A stretch of 38,989 nucleotides of DNA. It comes from DATEJJ01 sp039649115 (GTDB taxonomy: Bacteria > Actinomycetota > Actinomycetes > Mycobacteriales > Micromonosporaceae). Shown here piece by piece: positions 32,422 to 38,989 of this stretch. How positions within the stretch are numbered: position 1 is the first letter of the stretch; each line of letters begins with the position of its first letter. The notes beneath the pieces were generated by a model. It was given only the letters and a program-made list of their open reading frames with translations, made no database searches and was not told where the DNA came from. The DNA lies in NCBI GenBank assembly GCA_039649115.1, contig JBBWZQ010000046.1, forward strand, positions 1 through 38,989, given 5' to 3'. The translations under genes were made by a program, and so were the position numbers.

Positions 32422-33384
32422 GTGGGTTCCACCGATCGCGGCCCGGCCGGCTCCGGCTGGCCGGCCCGGCTGCACGTCGTGACAGGCAAGGGCGGCACCG
32501 GCAAGACCACGGTGTCCGCCGCGCTCGCGCTCGCCCTGGCCAGCGGCGGGCGGCGCACCCTGCTGGTGGAGGTCGAGGGCAGGCAGGGCATCGCCCAGCT
32601 CTTCGGCACCCCGCCGCTGCCCTACGCCGAGAGCGCGATCGCCAGCGCGCCGGGCGGCGGCGAGGTACGCGCGCTCGCGGTGGACGCCGAGGAAGCGCTG
32701 CTGGAGTACCTCGACATGTTCTACAAGCTCGGGGTCGCCGGCCGGGCCCTGCGCAAGCTGGGTGCCATCGACTTCGCCACCACGATCGCTCCCGGCATGC
32801 GCGACGTGCTGGTCACCGGCAAGGTCAAGGAGGCCACCACGCGCAACGAGGCCGGGCGCCGGGTGTACGACGCGGTGATCCTCGACGCACCGCCGACCGG
32901 CCGGATCGGGCGCTTCCTCAACGTCACGGCGGAGACCGCGCGGCTGGCCAAGGTGGGTCCGATCAAGCACCAGAGCGAGGGGGTGGCGGCGATCCTGCGT
33001 TCGCCGATCACCTCGGTACACGTGGTGACGCTCCTGGAGGAGATGCCGGTACAGGAGACCGCCGACGCGGTCGCCGAACTGCAGGCCCTGAAGCTCACCG
33101 TCGGCAAGATCATCATCAACGCCACCCAGCCGCCGCTGCTCGCCCACGGAAAGGTCAGCCAGGCGGAGCTGCGTCGCGGGCTGGCCGCGGCCGGGCTGCC
33201 CGCCGACCGGGCGACCGTGTCCGGCCTGTACACCGAGGCGCGCACCCACCTGATCCGCCGCGGTATCGAGGAGTCGCTGCGCAAGGAGCTGGCCACGCTG
33301 GGCCGGCCGCTGGTGGAGCTGCCGTTCCTGCCCGACGGCGTGCGTCGCGAGTCGCTGCCCGCCCTCGCCGAAGCGCTCAGCTGA
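32422..33384 (+). CDS. ArsA/GET3-family ATPase, first of a pair
   Basis: A 320-residue P-loop ATPase of the ArsA/GET3 group. The deviant Walker A KGGTGKTT has both the signature lysine K23 and K28; switch II is ILDAPPTGRIGRF. It corresponds to Rv3679 of M. tuberculosis, which works with its neighbour Rv3680 as a pair. The family couples ATP-driven dimer changes to handling of anions or tail-anchored membrane proteins; the cargo here is unknown. No arsB-like permease or arsenic genes are nearby, so arsenic export is unlikely. The GTG at 32422 is chosen for its -10 spacing; upstream in-frame sequence is antisense-like shadow of the previous gene. The partner starts 30 bases after its stop. Confidence 0.92.
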   Translation: MGSTDRGPAGSGWPARLHVVTGKGGTGKTTVSAALALALASGGRRTLLVEVEGRQGIAQLFGTPPLPYAESAIASAPGGGEVRALAVDAEEALLEYLDMFYKLGVAGRALRKLGAIDFATTIAPGMRDVLVTGKVKEATTRNEAGRRVYDAVILDAPPTGRIGRFLNVTAETARLAKVGPIKHQSEGVAAILRSPITSVHVVTLLEEMPVQETADAVAELQALKLTVGKIIINATQPPLLAHGKVSQAELRRGLAAAGLPADRATVSGLYTEARTHLIRRGIEESLRKELATLGRPLVELPFLPDGVRRESLPALAEALS

Positions 33385-33402
33385 AGTGTCGGCGAGTCCG
33401 GA

Positions 33403-33414
33403 TACCCTCGAACT
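33403..33414 (+). promoter_or_regulatory. Candidate leaderless promoter of the second ArsA gene
   Basis: TACCCT (33403-33408) lies exactly 6 bases before the GTG at 33415. The same hexamer and spacing occur before ponA. It suggests the second ArsA gene can be transcribed separately from the first. Confidence 0.45.
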
Positions 33415-34548
33415 GTGGATCAGGAGCAGGCAACCCCGTGGCTGGACGTCGACGCGATCCTCGCCGATCCGGGGATACGCATCGTGGTCTGCTGCGGCGC
33501 GGGCGGCGTCGGGAAGACCACGACCGCGGCCGCCCTCGGCCTGCGCGCCGCCGAGCAGCACGGGCGGCGCACCGTCGTGCTCACCATCGACCCGGCACGC
33601 CGGCTGGCCCAGGCGCTCGGCCTGTCCGAACTGGACAACACCCCGCGCCAGGTGAAGGGCACCACGGCCGACCTGCACGCCATGATGCTCGACATGAAGC
33701 GCACCTTCGACGAGGTGGTGCTCACCCACACCGACCCGCGGAAGGCGGAGGAGATCTTCGCCAACCCGTTCTACCAGGCCATGAGCTCCACCTTCTCCGG
33801 CACCCAGGAATACATGGCGATGGAGAAGCTGGGCCAGTTGCGCGGCAAGGACGAGTGGGACCTCATCATCGTGGACACGCCACCGTCGCGCTCCGCGCTG
33901 GACTTCCTCGACTCACCGCAGCGGCTGGCCCGCTTCCTCGACGGCCGGATGCTGCGGATCCTGCTGGCGCCCGCCCGGGCCGGCGGTCGGAGCATGTTCA
34001 ATCTGGTCACCGCGTCGTTCGGGGTGTTCGCGCGCGCTGTCCAGAAGATCCTCGGTGCCCAGCTCCTCAGTGACCTGTCCGGATTCGTGGCCGGCCTGGA
34101 CTCCACGTTCGGCGGCTTCCGGCAGCGGGCCGAGCAGACGTACCGCATCCTGCAGGCGCCCGAGACGGCGTTTCTCGTGGTCGCCGCGCCCGAGCCGGAC
34201 GCCATCCGGGAGGCCGGGTTCTTCGCCGGGCGGCTGGCGACCGAGCGCATGCCGCTGCACGGGCTGGTGCTCAACCGGGTCCACACGGTCGAGGCGACCG
34301 AGCTGCCGGCGAAGGAGAGCCTGGCCGCCGCCGACGCGCTGGAGGCGGGCGGCGACAACCAGACCACCGCCGACGCGCTGCGGGTACACGCCCGCCTGGC
34401 CCAGCAGGTCGCGCGGGAGGCCGCGGTGACCGCGCGGTTCACCGCCGAACATCCACGGGTACCGGTGGCCGCGGTAGCCGCACAGCCCGCCGATGTCCAC
34501 GACATCGACGGGCTGCGCGAAATCGGTGCGGCTCTCGCCGTCGGCTAA
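33415..34548 (+). CDS. ArsA/GET3-family ATPase, second of a pair
   Basis: A 377-residue ATPase corresponding to Rv3680. The P-loop is CGAGGVGKTT (residues 27-36). The intra-switch signature lysine found in the first ArsA (KGG) is an alanine here, so the two subunits differ at the active site. Switch II is IVDTPPSRSALDFLDSP, and a long helical insert follows (residues about 180-245), typical of the membrane-protein or substrate-binding part of ArsA/GET3. It probably forms a complex with the first ArsA. The GTG at 33415 has TACCCT 6 bases upstream. Its TAA overlaps the convergent wblA stop by four bases. Confidence 0.93.
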   Translation: MDQEQATPWLDVDAILADPGIRIVVCCGAGGVGKTTTAAALGLRAAEQHGRRTVVLTIDPARRLAQALGLSELDNTPRQVKGTTADLHAMMLDMKRTFDEVVLTHTDPRKAEEIFANPFYQAMSSTFSGTQEYMAMEKLGQLRGKDEWDLIIVDTPPSRSALDFLDSPQRLARFLDGRMLRILLAPARAGGRSMFNLVTASFGVFARAVQKILGAQLLSDLSGFVAGLDSTFGGFRQRAEQTYRILQAPETAFLVVAAPEPDAIREAGFFAGRLATERMPLHGLVLNRVHTVEATELPAKESLAAADALEAGGDNQTTADALRVHARLAQQVAREAAVTARFTAEHPRVPVAAVAAQPADVHDIDGLREIGAALAVG

Positions 34549-34850
34549 CCGGCGGGTACCAGCTCCTGGTCCTGGTCCTGATTCTTGTTCAGTGCCGCCT
34601 CGAACATCTTCCGCCAGCTCGGTACCTGCGGATGACGGCGGAGCAAGGCGCGCCGCTCCCGCTCCGTCATGCCTCCCCACACCCCGAACTCGATGCGGTT
34701 GTCGAGAGCGTCCGCGAGGCACTCGTACCTCACCGGACAACTGCGGCAGATCCGCTTGGCCACATTCTGCTCTGCTCCCTGGACAAACAGCGCGTCCGGG
34801 TCCCCGCTCCGGCACGCCGCCACACTCGGCCAGTCGGCGATCATCCCCAT
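34545..34850 (-). CDS. wblA: WhiB-family iron-sulfur regulator (WblA/WhiB4 type)
   Basis: A 101-residue WhiB-like protein. The four cluster ligands are C13, C35, C38 and C44 (C-x2-C-x5-C), followed by the turn GVWGG (about 56-60) and the basic DNA-contact segment (RERRALLRRHP). The position between the ArsA pair and a class A PBP gene is that of whiB4 in mycobacteria and wblA in Streptomyces, where it controls redox responses and development; the symbol rests on that synteny. The ATG at 34850 is preceded by a G-run (GGGGGGA) about 10 bases upstream as ribosome binding site. A second ATG two codons later is possible. The C-terminus is Gln/Asp-rich (NKNQDQDQEL). Confidence 0.94.
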   Translation of the reverse strand: MGMIADWPSVAACRSGDPDALFVQGAEQNVAKRICRSCPVRYECLADALDNRIEFGVWGGMTERERRALLRRHPQVPSWRKMFEAALNKNQDQDQELVPAG

Positions 34851-35273
34851 CTGTGCACGTCCCCCCTTGTGCTCCCCCCGATCCGCCCGTCGCTTTCCCG
34901 CCCGTTCCTCCCGCTGGCCGGCCTCTTACCCGGATCCAGCGACGATGAACCGGTCGGGATGAGCACGACAACGCCCGTCCGGGCGGCGTTGCCCTTGTCC
35001 GTGAGGATCTCGTCCTTGTGTTGCCGAATCATCATGCTCCGTAGTCACGCGATTACGCAACGTCGTCCACGAAATTCGCTTACCCGGACACACTCCCCAG
35101 AATCGAGGGCGTCCCGAGAATGCCTCCCAGCCGACCACCGCGCGGGGGAGAATCCAGCTGCGGAGGTCAACGAGAAGGGGGCAGGTAGGCACCCGCGAGG
35201 GTGCGCGTCTAGCACAACGAAGACGCGTCCGACAGGACGCGGTCTCTTCTGCGGCGTCGCGTACCCTGAGTCG
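34851..35273. other. 423-base intergenic region with several hairpins between wblA and ponA
   Basis: No convincing gene lies here. Base composition is less GC-rich than the coding DNA. Three structures stand out: CAACGCC...GGCGTTG (34969-34991, 9-base loop); GCACCC-GCGA-GGGTGC with a GNRA tetraloop (35189-35204); and AGACGCGTCC-gaca-GGACGC with GTCT completing the stem after one bulged G (35221-35245). The last two sit just before the ponA -10. The region must contain the wblA promoter; a small RNA or long structured wblA leader is possible. I see no known riboswitch pattern. Confidence 0.6.
35262..35273 (+). promoter_or_regulatory. Candidate leaderless promoter of ponA
   Basis: TACCCT (35262-35267) lies 6 bases before the GTG at 35274, the same arrangement as for the second ArsA gene. 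No ribosome binding site is present. Confidence 0.45.
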
Positions 35274-37727
35274 GTGACGTGGATGCGCAAGCGCGACCGG
35301 AGCCTGCTCTCCAACGGCGTCGGCCTGCTCATATGCGGTCTACTAGCCGGTGTCGTGGTGGCTGCGGCGGCGTTCCCGGCGGTGGCCATGACGGGCCTGG
35401 CGGCCAAGGCCGGCGCCGATGCGTTCGGCAACCTGCCCAGTGTGCTCACGGTGCAACAGTCGCCACAGGTCACCTACGTCTACGCGTCCGACGGCAAGAC
35501 GCTGCTCACCACGTTCTACGACGAGTACCGGCGGGACATCCCGATCACCGACGTCGCCACCGTGATGAAGCAGGCCATGGTCGCATCCGAGGACATGCGC
35601 TTCTACCAGCACAACGGCGTCGACATCAAGGGCGTCGCCCGGGCGTTCGTGAACAACCAGTCGGGCGCGCAGAGCAAGCAGGGCGGCTCGACCCTGACCA
35701 TGCAGTACGTGCGCCAGGCGCTGGAGTACTCGGCCACCGACCCGCAGTCGATCGTCGACGCGACCGCCGACACGCCGGGCCGCAAGCTCCGCGAGAGCCA
35801 CTACGCGCTCGCGCTGGAGAAGCAGCTGTCCAAGGACCAGATCCTCGAGCGCTACCTGAACATCGCTCCGTTCGGCGGCGGCGCCTTCGGCATCTACGCC
35901 GCGTCCGAGAAGTTCTTCGGCGTGGCACCGCACGACCTCACCCTGGGCGAGTCGGCCCTGCTCGCCGGCCTGGTACAGGCGCCCACGACCTATGACCCCC
36001 TCGACCCGGCGGGGCGCGCCAAGGCGCTCGACCGCCGGAACAACTACGTCCTGACCAACATGATCAAGATGGGGTACATCACCGAGGCCCAGCGGCAGGA
36101 GGCGATCAAGGCGCCGCTGAAGTTCGTGAACAAGCCGACGCCCAACGACTGCATCTCGGTGACCAACAACACCTGGGGTTTCTTCTGTGACTTCTTCGAG
36201 CGCTGGTGGATGCAGCAGCCCGCGTTCGGAGCCGACGAGTTCGAGCGGCGCAACAGGCTCAAGAGCGGCGGGTACACGATCGTGACGTCACTCGACGTCA
36301 AGGCGCAGGCGGCGGCCGTCAAGAACATCAACTCGCACAAGGGCAGTCTGCGCCAGTCCGACGCGCTGATGCTGGCCGGCGTGGAGCCGGGCACCGGGCA
36401 CATCCAGATCATGGCGATGAACCGGAAGTACAGCAACGACCAGACCCACAACGGGCTGAGTACCGACCCGGCCAAGCGCTCACACGGCATCAAGGGCAAC
36501 TACCCGGCGACCACGATCCCGTTGATCAGTGGCGGCGGCGACGCGCTCGGCTACCAGTTCGGGTCGACGTTCAAGATGTTCACGATGATCACGGCGTTGG
36601 AGCAGGGCACCCCGCTGGCGTACACCTACAACGCCCCCGCGCAGTTCGTCTCCGACTACCGCATCTCGGCCAGTTCGCCCGCGGCCTGCCAGGGCACCCA
36701 CTACTGCCCGACCAACGCGTCCAAGAACGAGGCCGGCAACTACAACATCTGGACCGGCTTCGGCCACTCGGTCAACACCTTCTTCGTACCGCTGGAGCAG
36801 AAGGTGGGCGCCCAGAACGTGGTGGCGACCGCGAAGGCGCTCGGCGTGCAGTTCCGGGCGCACGGCACCGCGGACAACCCCAACGACTACGAACGCGCCA
36901 ACAACCCGCAACTCGCCGCGGACTGGGGTGCCTTCACGCTGGGCGTCGCGTCGGTGACCCCGCTGGACATGGCCAACGCGTACGCGACCGTGGCCGCCGA
37001 CGGCTCGTACTGCGAACCGCTGCCGGTACTGTCCATCAAGGACTTCACCGGCACCAAGCTGGACGCCGGCAACCCGCGCTGCCACCAGGCGATCCCGGTC
37101 GACGTCGCACGGGCCGCCGCCGACGCGGCCCGCTGCCCGGTCGGTGACCAGTCCGGCTTCCACCAGTGCACCGGCGGCACCGCCGGCCCGACCCACGGCA
37201 TCGTGGACAAGCCGGTCGCCGGGAAGACCGGTACCACCGACAGCGACAAGACCGCGGCCCTCATCGCGATGACCAAGCAACTCGCCGTCGCCGGCATCGT
37301 CGCCGACCCGGACTACGCCAACTACAGCCCGCACTACAGCCACAACCAGGTCAACGCGGCCGTGCAGTGGACGCTGCACGACGCGATGGTCGGCAAGCCG
37401 AGCAGGAACTTCACCGCGCCGAGCCGGGCGCTCGCGTACGGCACCCAGATCAGCATGCCGTCGGTCACCTGCAAGGCACCGGACGTGGCGACCGCCCTGC
37501 TCAAGGGAGCCGGGTTCACCGTGACCACCAGCAACACGCCGGTCCCGTCCAACTGCCCCGCCGGTACCGTCGGGCGGACCGACCCGTCCGGGCGCAACGT
37601 GAAGGGTGGCTCGGTCACGATCTACATCAGTACCGGCACCGGCGGCACCCCGCCCAGCCGCGGCCCGAACGGAGGGGGCAACGGAGGGGGCAACGGCGGC
37701 GGCAACGGGCCACCACCACGGCGGTAG
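35274..37727 (+). CDS. ponA: Class A penicillin-binding protein with PASTA domain (PonA2 type)
   Basis: An 817-residue bifunctional peptidoglycan synthase. After MTWMRKRD comes one membrane anchor (about 13-37). The GT51 transglycosylase has catalytic E106 (SEDMRFYQHNGVD), GGSTLTMQYVRQ and LEKQLSKDQILERYLN. The transpeptidase has SxxK at S431-K434 (GSTFKMF), SVN at 499-501 and KTGT from K651. One PASTA-like domain follows (about 740-795), then a Gly/Asn-rich tail. Cysteine pairs in the outer domains suggest disulfides. The order with wblA matches M. tuberculosis ponA2 (Rv3682). The GTG at 35274 is chosen for the -10 at leaderless spacing and because the conserved N-terminus begins there. The gene converges on the YqeY gene, 16 bases away. 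Confidence 0.95.
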   Translation: MTWMRKRDRSLLSNGVGLLICGLLAGVVVAAAAFPAVAMTGLAAKAGADAFGNLPSVLTVQQSPQVTYVYASDGKTLLTTFYDEYRRDIPITDVATVMKQAMVASEDMRFYQHNGVDIKGVARAFVNNQSGAQSKQGGSTLTMQYVRQALEYSATDPQSIVDATADTPGRKLRESHYALALEKQLSKDQILERYLNIAPFGGGAFGIYAASEKFFGVAPHDLTLGESALLAGLVQAPTTYDPLDPAGRAKALDRRNNYVLTNMIKMGYITEAQRQEAIKAPLKFVNKPTPNDCISVTNNTWGFFCDFFERWWMQQPAFGADEFERRNRLKSGGYTIVTSLDVKAQAAAVKNINSHKGSLRQSDALMLAGVEPGTGHIQIMAMNRKYSNDQTHNGLSTDPAKRSHGIKGNYPATTIPLISGGGDALGYQFGSTFKMFTMITALEQGTPLAYTYNAPAQFVSDYRISASSPAACQGTHYCPTNASKNEAGNYNIWTGFGHSVNTFFVPLEQKVGAQNVVATAKALGVQFRAHGTADNPNDYERANNPQLAADWGAFTLGVASVTPLDMANAYATVAADGSYCEPLPVLSIKDFTGTKLDAGNPRCHQAIPVDVARAAADAARCPVGDQSGFHQCTGGTAGPTHGIVDKPVAGKTGTTDSDKTAALIAMTKQLAVAGIVADPDYANYSPHYSHNQVNAAVQWTLHDAMVGKPSRNFTAPSRALAYGTQISMPSVTCKAPDVATALLKGAGFTVTTSNTPVPSNCPAGTVGRTDPSGRNVKGGSVTIYISTGTGGTPPSRGPNGGGNGGGNGGGNGPPPRR

Positions 37728-37743
37728 CGGTCCGCCCGTACCC

Positions 37744-38199
37744 TCAGAGGCCCAGCTGCCGGCGTACCTCAGCGGCAACGCGACCGCCCTCGGCCCGGCC
37801 CGCCACGATCACCTGGGCCGCCTTCATGGCCTGGCCCATGGCGGCGCGGCCCGTCACACCCACGGTGGCCAACGCCTGCTGCACGATCCCGGCGAGGTCG
37901 TCGTCGGACAGCTGCACCGGCAGGTACCGCTCCAGCACCCGCTCCTCGGCCAGCTCCCGCTCGGCCTGCTCCGCGCGGCCCGCACCGGCGAACACGTCGG
38001 CCGCCTCCCGGCGCTTCTTCGCCTCCCGGGTCAGCACCGCGACCACGGAATCATCATCGAGCTCACGGGCCTGCGCGCCGGCCACCTCCGCGTGGCGGAC
38101 CGCCGTCAGCGCCATCCGCAGGGTCGAGGTGACGAGCTCGTCGCGCGCCTTTATCGACGAGCGCAGGTCCAATTCCAGGCGGTCCTTCAACGTGCTCAT
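37744..38199 (-). CDS. GatB/YqeY domain-containing protein
   Basis: A 151-residue stand-alone YqeY protein. It begins MSTLKDRLELDLRSSIKARD and keeps the conserved helical pattern STLRMALTAVRHAEV, TREAKKRREAADVF, ELAEERVLERYLP and the C-terminal MGQAMKAAQVIVAGRAEGG. The fold is the helical tail domain of the GatB amidotransferase subunit, so tRNA-related binding is suspected, but the free-standing protein has no settled function. The ATG at 38199 is chosen because family sequence starts there; longer frames have no similarity. It is divergent from the metallophosphoesterase with only 25 bases between the start codons. Confidence 0.92.
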   Translation of the reverse strand: MSTLKDRLELDLRSSIKARDELVTSTLRMALTAVRHAEVAGAQARELDDDSVVAVLTREAKKRREAADVFAGAGRAEQAERELAEERVLERYLPVQLSDDDLAGIVQQALATVGVTGRAAMGQAMKAAQVIVAGRAEGGRVAAEVRRQLGL

Positions 38200-38224
38200 G
38201 AACGATGAAACTACTCTTGGCGGC
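38200..38224. promoter_or_regulatory. Face-to-face divergent promoters with overlapping -10 elements
   Basis: Only 25 bases separate the yqeY and metallophosphoesterase start codons. On plus, TACTCT (38212-38217) lies 7 bases before the ATG. On minus, TAGTTT (38213-38208) lies 8 bases before the yqeY ATG. The two hexamers share two base pairs, so polymerase could probably not occupy both at once. A 12-bp perfect palindrome, CGTACGCGTACG, follows directly at 38228-38239 inside the metallophosphoesterase gene. Confidence 0.45.
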
Positions 38225-38989
38225 ATGCGTACGCGTACGGCATTCCGCCTCGGTGGCCTCCTCGCGGCCGCCGGGGTCGCCACGGCGGCCTACGGCTGCC
38301 TGATCGAACGGAACCTCTTCACGCTGCGGCGCTTCAACGTGCCGGTGCTGGCTCCCGACGCCGAGCCGCTGCGCGTGCTGCACATCTCCGACCTGCACAT
38401 GACCCCCGGCCAGCAGCGCAAGCAGTCGTGGGTGTCCCGGCTGGCCGCCACCGACCCCGACCTGGTCATCACGACCGGGGACAACCTCGCGCACCCCGAC
38501 GCGGTGACCGCCGTGGTACGCGCCCTGCAGCCGCTGCTGGAGCGGCCGGGCGCGTTCGTGTTCGGCTCCAACGACTACCGCGGCCCCATCTTCAAGAACC
38601 CGTTCGGCTATCTGCGGCGCCGCACTCTCCCCGCAACCGCCGAGCACCCCCATGTGCACGGCGCGGACCTGCCCACCGAGGATCTGCGGGACGTGCTGGT
38701 CGCCGCGGGCTGGGCGGACCTGAACAACGCCCGCACCACCATCAAGGCCGGCGGCCGTACCGTCGAACTGATCGGGGTGGACGACCCGCACGTGGCCCGC
38801 GACGACTACGCCTCGGTCGCCGGTCGGGTGGTCCCGGACGCGGCCGTGCACCTCGGCCTGACCCACTCACCGGAACCGGAGATCCTCACCCGGATGGCGG
38901 CCGACGGCGTCGACCTGCTGCTGGCGGGGCACACGCACGGCGGCCAGGTGTGCGTGCCGGGCGTCGGAGCGCTGGTCACGAACTGCGGG
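38225..38989 (+). CDS. Metallophosphoesterase, membrane-anchored (cut by right edge)
   Basis: The first 255 codons of a calcineurin-type phosphoesterase; the C-terminus is beyond the window. A basic start and hydrophobic segment (about 9-25) form an anchor. The two-metal site is seen in order: HISDLHM (D56, H58), TTGDN (D86, N87), GSNDY (N116, D117), LTHSPE (H214) and LAGHTHGGQV (H236, H238). It matches Rv3683-like proteins downstream of ponA2 and may act on envelope phosphoesters; the substrate is unknown. The ATG at 38225 has TACTCT 7 bases upstream and no ribosome binding site. Confidence 0.93.
   Translation, partial: MRTRTAFRLGGLLAAAGVATAAYGCLIERNLFTLRRFNVPVLAPDAEPLRVLHISDLHMTPGQQRKQSWVSRLAATDPDLVITTGDNLAHPDAVTAVVRALQPLLERPGAFVFGSNDYRGPIFKNPFGYLRRRTLPATAEHPHVHGADLPTEDLRDVLVAAGWADLNNARTTIKAGGRTVELIGVDDPHVARDDYASVAGRVVPDAAVHLGLTHSPEPEILTRMAADGVDLLLAGHTHGGQVCVPGVGALVTNCG

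Noticed and set aside
32422..34548. An arsenic resistance operon
   Set aside because: There is no permease, reductase or ArsR gene; the context matches the Rv3679/Rv3680-type pair instead.
34851..35273. A ydaO-type (cyclic di-AMP) riboswitch before the cell-wall synthase gene
   Set aside because: I looked for the conserved core and could not match it; the hairpins lie upstream of the predicted ponA -10, so they would not be in its transcript.
37738..37743. TACCCT as a promoter at the ponA/yqeY junction
   Set aside because: No plus-strand start codon follows at a suitable distance; it falls just before the yqeY stop and is probably chance.

Overview
The window is very GC-rich. Its genes are densely packed and often overlap by 1-13 bases. 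It carries type VII (ESX) secretion genes, MarP, a WhiB regulator, an ArsA pair and a PASTA-type penicillin-binding protein. Together these point to an actinobacterium, and the protein sequences look most like Micromonosporaceae (Micromonospora/Actinoplanes relatives). That family assignment is from recall, not from a search.

Layout, left to right. (1) 1-1148, minus: the N-terminal 382 codons of a gene that runs off the left edge. It is Pro/Ser/Ala-rich, and its position next to ppa suggests a PBP4-type carboxypeptidase (dacB). (2) 1284-1841: ppa. (3) 1842-8526: an ESX core of eccD with a coupled small membrane protein on minus, and eccC and mycP on plus. No eccB, eccE or WXG100 substrate gene is present. 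(4) 8532-11897, minus: an overlapping run nth > thioredoxin-like lipoprotein > CoA-type NUDIX > marP. (5) capA-like and cbiZ-like genes on minus, then crp on plus. (6) 14673-15382: a gene-free stretch holding a helically phased array of TGATCAC palindromes and a C-rich second array of similar unit length. (7) 15383-24453, plus: a tetR-led operon with a TIGR03084 protein, an AtuA-family protein, two acyl-CoA dehydrogenases, and the carboxyltransferase and biotin-carboxylase subunits of a methylcrotonyl/geranyl-CoA-type carboxylase. (8) 24447-31375, minus: DUF4177, RidA, an MBL-fold hydrolase, an adenylate cyclase/AAA/TPR regulator and a Ser/Thr kinase. (9) 31496-38989: a Pro-rich membrane protein, the ArsA pair, wblA/whiB4, a ponA2-type PBP, a YqeY protein and a metallophosphoesterase cut by the right edge.

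Parts 4, 5, 8 and 9 follow the gene order marP-nudix-tlpA-nth-crp-MBL-RidA-DUF4177-ArsA-ArsA-whiB4-ponA2-metallophosphoesterase known from Mycobacterium tuberculosis (Rv3671c-Rv3683). Here that order is interrupted between crp and the MBL gene by about 15 kb: the array, the acyl-CoA operon, the kinase and the cyclase. The cAMP receptor protein and a predicted adenylate cyclase therefore lie in one neighbourhood. Many genes have a -10-like hexamer 6-8 bases before the start codon and no ribosome binding site, so leaderless transcription looks common here.

The most unusual DNA is the array at 14717-14947: eleven TGATCAC cores plus one degenerate copy, every 20-21 bases, that is, two helical turns apart.
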